This document shows, piece after piece, positions 7,707-18,049 of a stretch of DNA of 64,000 nt (positions within the stretch are counted from its first letter, which is position 1; every line of letters begins with the position of its first letter). The DNA comes from Sphingobacteriales bacterium (GTDB lineage: Bacteria > Bacteroidota > Bacteroidia > Chitinophagales > JADIYW01), in assembly GCA_016719635.1 (NCBI GenBank), contig JADJYT010000002.1:248001-312000 (forward strand), in the 5' to 3' direction. The translations under genes were made by a program, and so were the position numbers. Under the pieces are notes generated by a model. The model saw only the letters and a program-made list of their open reading frames with translations, was not told where the DNA came from and searched no databases.

Positions 7707-7738
7707 CAAATATATAAATTATATTCAACTGCGCCAAC
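7707..7738 (-). promoter_or_regulatory. trp operon promoter (Bacteroidota type)
   Basis: Minus strand: GTTG (7738-7735), 20-nt spacer, TATATTTG (7714-7707), an exact TAnnTTTG -7 box. The -33 element sits at the very end of the giant upstream gene (stop 7739-7741). Expected transcription start is about 5 nt downstream of the -7 box, at or next to the trpL ATG. Confidence 0.75.
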
Positions 7739-10700
7739 TTAATATCCATTTTTTGCTTGCAGACCGATCCCTAACACCTGATTGATTTTTGATATCTGCT
7801 CTTTTAGTTCAATATACTGTTTTTCTTTTTCTGAAACAGCCTGTTTTAATTCTTCAGTTCCTTTATATTCTGCCTTTAGCTGTTCAATTGATATAGCTTG
7901 TGCATCTATGATTTGCTGCTGTTCCTGGATTGCTTTGATGAGTACAGGAACCAGCTCTACATAGTTGACACCTTTGGTCTGCATAGAATCTTTTCCGGAT
8001 ACAACGATTTCCGGCACAATCGTTTCGACTTCCTGAGCCAGTAAACCGAGACTATTTTTATCGTTTTCATTTGCTTTATACTGATAAGTAACCGGCTTCA
8101 AACGTAAGATTGTATTCAGTCCGTAGGATAATGGCTTAATATTCCTTTTAAGCCGTTGGTCGCTGACGTTTACGAAATTATCTGAGTAGACATTACTCCA
8201 TGCCGTTGCAGCAGCGCCGAGATCGTAAGTGATATTAGCAGTAGGTAATACATCACCGCCAAATATAGCTGCATAATTATTGGTAGCACCTGAGGCTGTG
8301 GCGTATATACCTACGTTTGTAGCACCAGGTGCTGTCACACTCGTATGGTATCCGTAATTTTGAAAAGTACCGTTAGATATGACAGAACTAAAACCATAAT
8401 GCAGGCCGCCGCCGGAATTTGATATATTTGATATAGCACCTATTTGCTGTCCGGTACCTGTACCACTGATATCATATCGGGCTCCTTCATGTGTTCCAGT
8501 ACCCGTATTGGTTAAATCTACTTCGAGACCTCGCTGAATCCCTGTACCGGTATTGGACAACAATGTATAATAACCACGGTGTATACCGCTACCTGTTCCG
8601 TCTAAGATGGTATAACTACCAAAATGATTGGCATTACCTGTATTTCCTATATCCGTATAAGTACCATATTGTGCCCCTGTTCCTGCACCAGACAAATTAT
8701 TAAATGTGGCGAAATGCGATCCAGATCCGATACCAAACACATCATTATAGGTACCGTAATGAAACCCGGAGCCGGTATTCGCTATTTTATTTAATATCCC
8801 GAATTGTGGTCCTGTTCCGGCGCCGTATAAACTGTCAAAATAGGCCATATGGCGACGATTGCCTGAATTCCCCAGATCAACATAAACACCTGTCTGTTCG
8901 CCGGTACCTGTTCCACCGATTTCAAACATGGCACCCAGATGCCAGCCTGTTCCGGCGCCGGTCAGTTGTGCATAATTTCCCCAATGGGTATTGTTGCCGG
9001 AGTTGGTAATAGTAGAATAACTTCCAGCCTGGGTGCCGATGCCGGTGCCAGTTATTGAATTATAATTTCCAAAATGGTTACCTGAACCCGACCCGCTCAG
9101 ATCAGACCGGACACCATAATGTAAGGCATTGCCGGAATTTGAAATGGTTGTTTGCACCCCATATTGCTGTCCTGTACCCGTGCCGCTCAGGGTATTGCTC
9201 AACCCATAATGCACCCCGCTTCCTATGCCGGACATATCACTCTGGTAGCCATAATGCTCACTATTTCCTGAATTATTGATTGTTGTAGAAAATCCTGACT
9301 GTATACCAGTACCTATTCCTGACAGCCAATTATACGATCCAATGTGATTTCCCGAACCATTACCGGACATGTTGTTTGTGATACCGTAATGCGTACCATT
9401 TCCACTATTTGCAATTTCTACAGTCTGGCCATATTGCGTACCTGAACCTGAACCACTTAAAAATGCATAACTACCATAATGGTCACCGGTACCGGCTCCC
9501 GTCAGTGTAGCATAGCTCGCATAATGTACACCATTGCCACTATTTGTAATTGTCGAATAGCTGCCAAATATATTTCCGATACCACTACCGGCCATGTTAT
9601 TGTAAACTCCGTATTTAATTCCTGAGCCTGTATTTGAAACGATATTAAAAAATCCTCTGAAAACTGCCGTATCTGAACCAGAATATGAATTAGTCACACC
9701 CGCTTTATTGGCTGCACGGGCGCTCCAGAAATTGTTTGAAATGCCTGTGGCATCCCCCGTACCGGTTGATGTAAAATGATTTTGTGAACCAATGTGTGTA
9801 CCCGCCGAAGTTGGCGGATAATACGTGTACGTCCCCCACTTAATCCCAGCACCCGTTCCTCGGTTAAGATTATATACACTTACCGTAGTCCCACCGGTAT
9901 GATTATTATCGACCAAGACCGTATATGATTTTGCCGGATCGCTATTATTTATGGTCAACGGGTAATCTGCGGACGAAGTACCAATGCCGATATTATCCGT
10001 AATCGTAGTGGGATACAGCGAATCATTTACTCTAGTCCAGTGGTTCGTTATCATAGATGAAGAATCTACCCATGATACCTTGCCGTTTCCATCGGTACGC
10101 AAAATCTGCCCATCAGTACCTCGTGTAGTTGGCATTACATAATTATTCGTATAATCCATACCAACAGATAATTTTCCTCTGAAAAAAGCTGCATAGTCGT
10201 TTAGTGTATCTAAAGCAACAGACATGGATGCAAAGTTATTGCCACCTGCAGTACTGAATATAGAATCATACGTACCATATTTTGTTCCAGTACCAGAACC
10301 TGACAATCTATTTAAAGTACCATAATGCTTACCATTACCGGAAACGGTAAGAAATGTTCCGATACCATATTGCGCACCACTAGCTGTACCGGAAAGAGAA
10401 TTATATATACCATAATGATCACCTGATCCGTTATTAGAAATTTCGTTAGAGGTACCTCGTTGATTGCCTGTACCTGTGCCACCCAGCAGGTTACGTGTAC
10501 CGTAATGCGAATTCGTGCTGCTGCTAGTCAAATTATTATACGTACCTGTCAGAATAGAAGATACAGCTCCTACTTGACCTGTAAGGATATTATAGGTTCC
10601 GAATAGTTGATTATCTGCTGTGCCGGTTATATCAGAATATACACCATATTGACTACCGGTGCTACCAAGGCCTGTTCCTTGAAGATAATTACGAATACCT

Positions 10701-13700
10701 ATAGCTGCACCGGTGCCTCCATTATAAATTTCATTATAAACAGCTTCCTGAGGTCCAAAGCCGGTATTTTGCATTACATTATAAGATGCTATATGTTCTC
10801 CGTTTCCATTACCTGTCAGTTCTGTATAGTTGCCTGTATGAAAAGCATTGTTAGAATTATTGATGGATGTGTAATTACCGTATTGGTCGCCTGTGCCGGT
10901 GCCTGAGAGGCTTGTATATTTTCCATAATGGATACCTGAGCCTGTACCAGATAATGAATCAAAAGTGCCAAAATGTTTGGCATTTCCTGAATTTGAAATT
11001 TCTGTATAATTTCCGTACTGGTAGCCTGTGCCAGCTCCGGAAAGCGAATTACTTACACCATACCGGTTTCCTGTAGAAGTCCCGTTAATTGTGTTATTTA
11101 CACCATAAACACTAATTGAACTTGGAGTACTGATTATATTTCTGACACCTGCTAATTCGTTGGTAGCTGTATCCGTTGCAGTAAATTCCGAATAGACACC
11201 ATACTGACGCCAGCCTTCATTATCATAGAAATAATTATATAAACCTTGCTGACGGTTGCCTGTGGTTTGTGAATGGAATAAATTACGTGTTCCGGTCTCT
11301 TCACCTTGTCCGCTTGCCCACTCATTTACCATACCTACCATATCGCCTTGTCCGCCAACATAGTTTTCATCACGTACGAAATAATTATTTATACCATGCA
11401 TTGCACCTGTACCTCTTGCCGGTCCCCAAAACCAATTACGCAACCCATAGCGATATCCATTGCTTGTTGGTGTTGAATTTAAGAATCTATTCTCATATCC
11501 TGAAAAGGTTCCAGTTCCGGTATTTTGAAAATCATTGGAAACACCGTATAGTGAATTATTCGATGTTCCGGTAAATGCATTTTGCAAGCCGTACTGATAT
11601 GTACTTGTTGTGGTAATATTTGTGCTGATATCCTGATATATAGAACTTGCCGGTCCTGTTGCAATACTACCGGAAGAAGTAATATTTAAAGCGCGTGACC
11701 TGTTAGTGCTTAAAATATCCAGCCGATAATCAGCCGTATTTTTTCCGATGGCTACATTTCCTAAGTGGTACATGGAATCACTTATATTATCTGGTGCACT
11801 TGATGTTCCCTGTTCATACCAATCGTGGTCACTTGCAACTGCAGCAGCATTTTGCCAGGTAACTTTTCCTATATTATCTGTAACCATAATCTGGTTGTTG
11901 GTACCGCGTGTGGTTGGCATTACATAATTATTCGTATAATCCATTCCAACAGATAATTTTCCTCTGAAAAATCCAGCATAATCATTTAAAGTATCTAAAG
12001 CAGAAGAAAAAACGCCGAAACCTTTGCCGCCTGCTGTTACAGGAACCGTATCGTAAGAGGCATATTTCTGTGCGGTGCCGCTTCCGGAAAGCATATTGAA
12101 CGAACCGTAGTGGAACCCGGAACCACTATTTAGAATCTGCGTGTAAGAACCGTAATTAATTGAATTACCTGCTCCGTCAAGCAATGTTTGGACGCCAAAC
12201 CGTGTGCCTATACCGGAAGAAATGAAACGGTTGTAAACTCCGCGGTAATCGCTGCTGTCAGCAGATGTGCTTTCGGTATACATACCGACTTTATTTCCCC
12301 GTCCGTTCAATGTATTGTATACCCCGAACATGTTGGGTGAACTTGAACCGCTGAGGTATTCATTCAGTAATCCAAACATAACATTGGGGGCATTGCCGGC
12401 AGAGACAAAATTCCGGAAACCTATTTTATTTAGAGGATTGGTTGAAGCGGACTGAAAAACATAACCAGTTTCCTGACCCGTTCCTGTCCCTGAGAAAGTG
12501 ACATTGGCTCCAATCGCCTGCCCGGCTGAATTATTGTCTACCACGGCACTCAGAACTGTCTTATTACCTGTATTGGCACCACTGATGTTTGCCCTAATGG
12601 CTATGGAATTTCCGGTACCCTGATCTAACATATTCAGTGCGATTCCTGCTTTTCCGGTGGCCAGGTTGGCTTTAGATGTGATGATTGCCACTGTATCTTC
12701 GGTAGAGGTTAATACCTGTAATGGTCTGTATGGATTAGTTTCTCCAATACCTACAAATCCAGTGTGGAACATGGTATCATTTATTGAAGTCGGCGGAATA
12801 GTAGTGCCGGATTTATACCAGTCGTGGTCTGCTGAAACAACTGATGCATTTTGCCAGCTTACTTTTCCAACTCCATCAGTAATCATAATTTGATTATTAG
12901 TACCGCGTGTGGTTGGCATTACATAATTATTTGTGTAATCCATACCAACAGATAATTTTCCTCTGAAAAATCCAGCATAATCATTTAAAGTATCTAATGC
13001 TGATGAGAAAACACCGTAATTATTACCAATCGTGGTTGCAAATACTGAGTCATAAGATGCATATTTATTACCTGTTCCACTACCGCTAATTATATTATAT
13101 ATACCATAGTTAACACCGTTCCCATCTCCATAAATCTCATTCCTGGTACCAAATTGATTTCCGGTATTTGTTTTAGATAATAAATTGTAAGTACCAATAT
13201 TATTTCCGGTTCCATTTCCGTTTAAAGAATTTGTGGTACCGATATGAGCACCATTATTGCCATTGTTAATATTATTACTGGTTCCATATATATTTCCAGT
13301 GAGGTTGTTTTGAAAATCATTATACAACCCATAATTATTTCCTGATCCACTACCCAAAAAAAGATTTTGTATTCCGTATTGATCTCCACTGCCACTGCTA
13401 TTGTTTAATGTTATCATTCCATATCGTCTTCCATTGCCTGTACCTGAAAACATATTGTAATATCCTATGTGTGCCTGGCTGCCGGTATTTGATACACTAT
13501 TGTACACACCAACAACTTCTCCACTGTCAGACCCGGCAAAATTATTATACATACCAAATTTAAAGATTGACCTGCTGTTAAATGTATTGGAAACTCCAAA
13601 ATTTGTTTGAGTTCCCTGATTGGCAAATGTATTGTTCATTCCGTAGCTAAAAGCATTCAAAGAGGAAGTGAAATCACTTTTATATCCAATTTTTGCGCCG

Positions 13701-15490
13701 TTACCTGTATTTGTACTGGTATAATAATATCCTGTTTCCGCTCCATTGCCTGTTCCGCCACTAGTGATCTGAACACCGTTCACTGCTGAAGCAGAATTAT
13801 TATTTACAAGTCCTGATAAAACAGTTTTTACACCTGTAGAGGTAATCGCTGAAGACATATCAATATCAACTGCTGTAGAGGATCCGGCACCTTGATCTGC
13901 CATCAAGAGATTTATCCCTTTTTTAGAAGCTGCAGAATTTGTAGCCGAACTTAATGAGGCAATAGTTGGTTGCGAAGATGTAAATACATCTAAAGGAGAA
14001 GCGGGAGTATTTACACCAATCCCAACTAATCCCATATGAAACATAGAATCGTTTATATTATCTGGTGCCGTGGTTGTTCCGGTTTTGTACCAGTCAGCAT
14101 CCTGTACCTGTATGGAAGATGAATCCACCCAGGAAACATTACCACTTCCATCCGTACGCATGATTTGACCGTTCGTGCCGCGTGATAATGGCATGATATA
14201 ATTATTTACAAAGCTGGTACCAAGAGAAACACGGCCTTTAAAATAGCCCGCATAACCTGTTGTATTGTTTGGCACAACTGAATAGATACCGTAATGTGCA
14301 CCACCGGTTGAAGCATCAATAGAATCATACACGCCATATTTGGTACCTGTACCTCCCGCAGAACCGACAGTTATATTATAAGCACCATATGATTTAGAGG
14401 CTGCATCCGTACTATTGTGCAACATCACATTATACATACCATAATTGCTTTTATTATTACTCGTTCCAACCGTTACACTATTATAAGTTCCTGTAACAGG
14501 TTTAAAGCCATTGCCAAAAATCCAGTTATAGGTTCCATAAATACCATCAGGATCAGCAGCACTACCACCTATATTATTTACCTGATTATAGGTTCCATAA
14601 ATAAGGTCATCACTATTATTGGGTTCAAAAATATTGGAGGTACCATACAATGGCCCCTGGCTCTTTGATGAATAGTTATAGACACCATAATTAGTACCTG
14701 CACCAAAATTATTCATCACGTTATACGTCCCCCATTGGTCGCCGGAACCGGTACCGCTGAACCAGACAAAATTTCCATATTTGGCTCCCGAACCTCCAGC
14801 GTTGATAGTTGTATAACTGCCTACTTTAAAGTTATTGTTAGGATTGTCAATAGTGGTATACATTCCATAGATAGAACCTGTATGCAACGAACTCATACTA
14901 TTTCGAATTCCGTATTCATCACCGGTACCGGTATTATTAAAGTTGTTGAGTATTCCTGAACGAAAACCTGCACCGGATGCAGTTAAATTATTTTTAATTC
15001 CATAAGATGCCAGTGCTCCAGAATAATTATTGGTAAGCTGTTCTGTAATGGTATCTGTTGTATTGAAAACAGTCAATGGAGATGAAGGTGTATTGATTCC
15101 TATTCCAATCTTTCCAAAGGTAAATTTATCGTCGTTGATATTATCCGGTGCGGTGGTTGTTCCCACTTCAAACCAGTCTTTATCATAGTCCAGATTGGAT
15201 TGAAAGCGCACCCAAAGAGTGCCGCTCCAGTAATAGAAACCAGGAGTTACATCATTAACCGTTGCTGAATTGTACACCAGCAAAGACGTGGCTATACCTG
15301 CACCAATCGGTGCATTGCTGGTCGTTTGTGTAAGCGCAAGACGCGGAATCAGAAACCCTTTATCGGCAGCTGAAACATCCAGAATAGCAGATGCATCCGG
15401 GGCAGCACCTGTGGCATTGACACCCACATTTTGGGAAAACAGTGCCGTACTTAATGTCAGACACAACAACAACAGATAATTTCTTATCAT
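7739..15490 (-). CDS. Giant secreted repeat protein with C-terminal S74 endosialidase-chaperone domain
   Basis: A 2583-residue exported protein. Residues 1-20 are a signal peptide; residues 21-100 are the Bacteroidota N-terminal region NVGVNATGAAPDASAILDVS ... FYYWSGTLWVRF. Five large modules follow, each opening with a line like DWYKTGTTTAPDNIND-MFH-G-VGIG-NT (near residues 104, 465, 888, 1222, 1815). Each is built of short glycine-rich repeats (GSGTG--YGxYN), clearest between ~1850 and 2400 where the period is 15 residues and SGTGTG alternates with SNSGN. Residues ~2440-2583 are the S74 chaperone: SDQRLKRNI, LGLLAQEVE, YVELVPVLIKAIQEQQ, then a coiled coil. S74 domains trimerise phage tail fibres and cut themselves off before the Ser of SD-RLK. 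The likely product is a trimeric fibre. It has no T9SS tail; export route unclear. It follows a T9SS cargo gene by 10 nt. Confidence 0.85.
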   Translation of the reverse strand: MIRNYLLLLCLTLSTALFSQNVGVNATGAAPDASAILDVSAADKGFLIPRLALTQTTSNAPIGAGIATSLLVYNSATVNDVTPGFYYWSGTLWVRFQSNLDYDKDWFEVGTTTAPDNINDDKFTFGKIGIGINTPSSPLTVFNTTDTITEQLTNNYSGALASYGIKNNLTASGAGFRSGILNNFNNTGTGDEYGIRNSMSSLHTGSIYGMYTTIDNPNNNFKVGSYTTINAGGSGAKYGNFVWFSGTGSGDQWGTYNVMNNFGAGTNYGVYNYSSKSQGPLYGTSNIFEPNNSDDLIYGTYNQVNNIGGSAADPDGIYGTYNWIFGNGFKPVTGTYNSVTVGTSNNKSNYGMYNVMLHNSTDAASKSYGAYNITVGSAGGTGTKYGVYDSIDASTGGAHYGIYSVVPNNTTGYAGYFKGRVSLGTSFVNNYIMPLSRGTNGQIMRTDGSGNVSWVDSSSIQVQDADWYKTGTTTAPDNINDSMFHMGLVGIGVNTPASPLDVFTSSQPTIASLSSATNSAASKKGINLLMADQGAGSSTAVDIDMSSAITSTGVKTVLSGLVNNNSASAVNGVQITSGGTGNGAETGYYYTSTNTGNGAKIGYKSDFTSSLNAFSYGMNNTFANQGTQTNFGVSNTFNSRSIFKFGMYNNFAGSDSGEVVGVYNSVSNTGSQAHIGYYNMFSGTGNGRRYGMITLNNSSGSGDQYGIQNLFLGSGSGNNYGLYNDFQNNLTGNIYGTSNNINNGNNGAHIGTTNSLNGNGTGNNIGTYNLLSKTNTGNQFGTRNEIYGDGNGVNYGIYNIISGSGTGNKYASYDSVFATTIGNNYGVFSSALDTLNDYAGFFRGKLSVGMDYTNNYVMPTTRGTNNQIMITDGVGKVSWQNASVVSADHDWYKSGTTIPPTSINDTMFHTGFVGIGETNPYRPLQVLTSTEDTVAIITSKANLATGKAGIALNMLDQGTGNSIAIRANISGANTGNKTVLSAVVDNNSAGQAIGANVTFSGTGTGQETGYVFQSASTNPLNKIGFRNFVSAGNAPNVMFGLLNEYLSGSSSPNMFGVYNTLNGRGNKVGMYTESTSADSSDYRGVYNRFISSGIGTRFGVQTLLDGAGNSINYGSYTQILNSGSGFHYGSFNMLSGSGTAQKYASYDTVPVTAGGKGFGVFSSALDTLNDYAGFFRGKLSVGMDYTNNYVMPTTRGTNNQIMVTDNIGKVTWQNAAAVASDHDWYEQGTSSAPDNISDSMYHLGNVAIGKNTADYRLDILSTNRSRALNITSSGSIATGPASSIYQDISTNITTTSTYQYGLQNAFTGTSNNSLYGVSNDFQNTGTGTFSGYENRFLNSTPTSNGYRYGLRNWFWGPARGTGAMHGINNYFVRDENYVGGQGDMVGMVNEWASGQGEETGTRNLFHSQTTGNRQQGLYNYFYDNEGWRQYGVYSEFTATDTATNELAGVRNIISTPSSISVYGVNNTINGTSTGNRYGVSNSLSGAGTGYQYGNYTEISNSGNAKHFGTFDSLSGTGSGIHYGKYTSLSGTGTGDQYGNYTSINNSNNAFHTGNYTELTGNGNGEHIASYNVMQNTGFGPQEAVYNEIYNGGTGAAIGIRNYLQGTGLGSTGSQYGVYSDITGTADNQLFGTYNILTGQVGAVSSILTGTYNNLTSSSTNSHYGTRNLLGGTGTGNQRGTSNEISNNGSGDHYGIYNSLSGTASGAQYGIGTFLTVSGNGKHYGTLNRLSGSGTGTKYGTYDSIFSTAGGNNFASMSVALDTLNDYAAFFRGKLSVGMDYTNNYVMPTTRGTDGQILRTDGNGKVSWVDSSSMITNHWTRVNDSLYPTTITDNIGIGTSSADYPLTINNSDPAKSYTVLVDNNHTGGTTVSVYNLNRGTGAGIKWGTYTYYPPTSAGTHIGSQNHFTSTGTGDATGISNNFWSARAANKAGVTNSYSGSDTAVFRGFFNIVSNTGSGIKYGVYNNMAGSGIGNIFGSYSTITNSGNGVHYASYATLTGAGTGDHYGSYAFLSGSGSGTQYGQTVEIANSGNGTHYGITNNMSGNGSGNHIGSYNWLSGIGTGIQSGFSTTINNSGNSEHYGYQSDMSGIGSGVHYGLSNTLSGTGTGQQYGVQTTISNSGNALHYGVRSDLSGSGSGNHFGNYNSITGTGIGTQAGSYSTITNSGNNTHWGNYAQLTGAGTGWHLGAMFEIGGTGTGEQTGVYVDLGNSGNRRHMAYFDSLYGAGTGPQFGILNKIANTGSGFHYGTYNDVFGIGSGSHFATFNNLSGAGTGAQYGTYTDIGNTGNANHFGSYTILDGTGSGIHRGYYTLLSNTGTGIQRGLEVDLTNTGTGTHEGARYDISGTGTGQQIGAISNISNSGGGLHYGFSSVISNGTFQNYGYHTSVTAPGATNVGIYATASGATNNYAAIFGGDVLPTANITYDLGAAATAWSNVYSDNFVNVSDQRLKRNIKPLSYGLNTILRLKPVTYQYKANENDKNSLGLLAQEVETIVPEIVVSGKDSMQTKGVNYVELVPVLIKAIQEQQQIIDAQAISIEQLKAEYKGTEELKQAVSEKEKQYIELKEQISKINQVLGIGLQAKNGY
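8240..9900 (-). repeat. Array of 15-residue (45-nt) glycine-rich repeats within the giant gene
   Basis: The coding sequence is a degenerate 45-nt repeat giving units such as HYGLSNTLSGTGTGQ, QYGVQTTISNSGNAL and HFGNYNSITGTGIGT. The position-3 Tyr/Phe/Trp, position-4 Gly and the GxG turn recur in roughly 35 units. Alternation of GTGTG-type and NSGN-type turns suggests a left- or right-handed beta-helix or beta-roll with two faces. Repeats are diverged at DNA level, so they are old or under selection rather than newly amplified. Confidence 0.8.
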
Positions 15491-15500
15491 AACAAAGTAT

Positions 15501-16754
15501 TTATTTCTTTACAAATTTCAAGACCTGATACACTTCCCCATCCACATCAATACGAAGAAGATACGTTGCATTCGCCAACGCAGAAACAGTAATGTTTTCC
15601 TGTATATCTTCCTGTTCACCCAACAGTGCCCAATTGGTTATTGCCTGACCGAGCACACTATAAATCGTCAGCTTTTTCTTTCCTTTTATCCCTTTGATAT
15701 CCAGTATGAGTACATCCGTTGCCGGATTGGGATAAATGGATATAACCGGTTCTGTCAAAACCGTTGTTTTACAGTCGATAACTATAATAGACGAATAGGA
15801 GAAATTGCCGTCTTTATCTGTTTGTTTCAGCCTGTAATATGTCTTTCCGGTCAAAGGCTGATTATCCTGCAGGCTGTAGTCCTGCGGAATATCGGAATTT
15901 CCCGCTGCATATATCTGCCCAATTACATAAAAGCGGACTCCGTCGGCAGAACGTTCGACTTCGAAATAATCATTATTGCTTTCTGATGCGGTTTGCCATT
16001 TAATTTGCACGTAACTTTCATTACAAGACGCCGAAAAAGAGCTCAGTTCAAACGGTAATACATAGCGGTTATCGACCAAAGTCCACCAGGTGTATAATTC
16101 TGCTGAAGGCAGAACGGCAACGGTCGATGTATTAGCTGTTGTATTGGTAACCGTTCCCGGCATATAGTCATCCCATTCATTGGTTGTGCTGTTGTAACGC
16201 TGTGCAATTAAATTCGATTCCAGAATCGCGTTGTTCGCTACTGACCATTCCGGATCCCTGTAGGTAAAATTCAAATTGGTCAGAGCCGGTTTGGCAGTAA
16301 ACCCTGTGGGCTCAATTCGCCAGAACCTGTCAACGGCAAATGCGGAATTATCCAGGCTATAGTTGTTGATAAAGTTGGTTACCCCTGTCGGCAATGCCGA
16401 AGAATTCAGCCACGAACCAACGGGATACACGGCAAAGGTGAGACTGCCCGCAGCACCGGATGCACCGGCAGTTGAAAAGGAAACCGGAATATATTCTGCA
16501 GCACCTATACCAAAAGGAACGATGTAATTCCCGGCCGCAGTACCAATATTCCATTTGACCCTGTTGAGTGGACCTTCTGAGATAATATGCCCGGATGTAT
16601 TTCTGGTTATGGCATTGGGACTGGGATTATCAATAACCAAATAAGCGCTGCTATCGATACGAACGATTCCACCATTGTTAAGTATCAATCTTGCCTGAGC
16701 AGGCGATAAAATACAACAAAACATGATTATTGAAGAAAGTAAATATCTTATCAT
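15501..16754 (-). CDS. T9SS-sorted secreted protein of unknown function
   Basis: A 417-residue protein: signal peptide (MIRYLLSSIIMFCCILSPAQA), an N-terminal region starting RLILNNGGIVRIDSSAYLVI that resembles the repetitive surface proteins of Bacteroidota, then a fibronectin-like segment (ELSSFSASCNESYVQIKWQTASESNNDYFEVERSADG, cited in part) common before sorting domains. The final ~85 residues, SIYPNPATDVLILD ... YLLRIDVDGEVYQVLKFVKK, are a type A T9SS C-terminal domain. It is the first gene of a probable two-gene operon with the giant S74 protein, and both open with MIR-YLL-type signal peptides. A role with or on the fibre is likely but not shown by any domain. Confidence 0.75.
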   Translation of the reverse strand: MIRYLLSSIIMFCCILSPAQARLILNNGGIVRIDSSAYLVIDNPSPNAITRNTSGHIISEGPLNRVKWNIGTAAGNYIVPFGIGAAEYIPVSFSTAGASGAAGSLTFAVYPVGSWLNSSALPTGVTNFINNYSLDNSAFAVDRFWRIEPTGFTAKPALTNLNFTYRDPEWSVANNAILESNLIAQRYNSTTNEWDDYMPGTVTNTTANTSTVAVLPSAELYTWWTLVDNRYVLPFELSSFSASCNESYVQIKWQTASESNNDYFEVERSADGVRFYVIGQIYAAGNSDIPQDYSLQDNQPLTGKTYYRLKQTDKDGNFSYSSIIVIDCKTTVLTEPVISIYPNPATDVLILDIKGIKGKKKLTIYSVLGQAITNWALLGEQEDIQENITVSALANATYLLRIDVDGEVYQVLKFVKK

Positions 16755-16909
16755 AGATGTACAAAAAATTAAAAATATTCTAATTTCAGCTATAAATCAA
16801 CCCTTTACATGTTAAATACGAGTGTATAAAATAAGAATTTGTGGACAACACAAAGGTATGAAATGAGTATTCGGGCAGTTATACTTAGAATCCGGGAATA
16901 TTCTGTTAA

Positions 16910-18040
16910 TCAGAGGGTCCCTTTTGTAGATGGCAACTCATTTCCTTCGCGTTTTACTGCCATTTTTATGGATTTTGCCACTGCCTTGAAGATGGCTTCT
17001 ATCTTATGGTGTTCATTATGGCCTTCTGCTTTTATATTCAGGTTGCACTTCGCGGCATCAGAGAAAGATTTCCAGAAATGATAAAATAATTCCGTAGGCA
17101 TATCGCCTACTTTTTCCCGGTGAAATTTTGCCTTCCATACCAGCCAGGGCCTGCCGGAGAAATCAATGGCGGACTGTGCGAGGACATCATCCATCGGCAG
17201 CAGGAAACCATAGCGGGCAATACCTTTTTTATTTCCCAATGCGTGGTGAAATGCTTCACCCAAAGCTATCGCGGTATCTTCAATCGTATGATGTTCATCG
17301 ATATCCAAATCGCCTTTTACTTTTATGTCCATATCGCAGCCCGAATGTTTGGAGAGTTGTTCGAGCATGTGGTCAAAAAAACCCAATCCGGTTTTGATAG
17401 CGGATTTTCCGGTTCCATCGAGATTGAGTGTAACATTGATTTTTGTTTCATTGGTATTTCGCTGAACAATGGCTATTCTGGGTGGATTGGTCAGAAAAGC
17501 GGCAATATCATCCCAACGGTTGGTCTTGAGTGCAATCATTTTTTTGAGTTCCCTTTGATTTAACTTATTATCATCCGTCTTGTCGGCGCTTCTGCCCAAT
17601 AAGATTCCCTTACAACCCAGATTCTTCGCTAATTGTATATCCGTTAAGCGGTCACCAATCACAAAGGAGTTTTCCAAATCATATTGTTTGGTGTTGAGAT
17701 ACTTTGTCAGCAGGCCAGTATTTGGCTTTCGGGTAGGCAGGTTATCTTTCGCAAAACTCCTGTCGATGCACACCTCTGCAAACTCCACGCCTTCCTGTTT
17801 AAAGATATCCAACATCAGATTATGGGGGGCCCAGAATTTTTTTTCAGGAAAGGACTTCGTACCTAATCCATCCTGATTGGTGACCATGACAAAAATGAAA
17901 TCGGTGGATTCCTTTATTTTCTTCAGGGAGGAAATGACATTGGGAATAAACTGCAGTTTTTGAAAACTGTCCGTCTGGAAATTATCTTTCGGCTCCACAA
18001 TCAGTGTTCCGTCCCTGTCAATAAACAATATTTTTTGCAT
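16910..18040 (-). CDS. hisB: Histidinol-phosphatase / imidazoleglycerol-phosphate dehydratase (bifunctional)
   Basis: HisB catalyses two steps of histidine synthesis. The 376-residue protein has an N-terminal HAD phosphatase (DRDGT at residues ~8-12, VTNQDGLG, and IGDRLTDIQLAKN). The C-terminal dehydratase half shows GLGFFDHMLEQLSKHSG, DIDEHHTIEDTAIALGEA and EGHNEHHKIEAIFKA, which carry the manganese-binding histidines. Size and fusion order match the E. coli type. It follows hisC by 9 nt at the end of the hisG-D-C-B operon; the remaining genes hisH, hisA, hisF and hisI are not in this window. Confidence 0.97.
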   Translation of the reverse strand: MQKILFIDRDGTLIVEPKDNFQTDSFQKLQFIPNVISSLKKIKESTDFIFVMVTNQDGLGTKSFPEKKFWAPHNLMLDIFKQEGVEFAEVCIDRSFAKDNLPTRKPNTGLLTKYLNTKQYDLENSFVIGDRLTDIQLAKNLGCKGILLGRSADKTDDNKLNQRELKKMIALKTNRWDDIAAFLTNPPRIAIVQRNTNETKINVTLNLDGTGKSAIKTGLGFFDHMLEQLSKHSGCDMDIKVKGDLDIDEHHTIEDTAIALGEAFHHALGNKKGIARYGFLLPMDDVLAQSAIDFSGRPWLVWKAKFHREKVGDMPTELFYHFWKSFSDAAKCNLNIKAEGHNEHHKIEAIFKAVAKSIKMAVKREGNELPSTKGTL

Positions 18041-18049
18041 GTGGTAAAA

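Noticed and set aside
7739..15490. The regular repeats of the giant gene as a CRISPR array
   Set aside because: The repeat is in frame, degenerate and codes for protein; spacers of constant length between identical repeats are absent.
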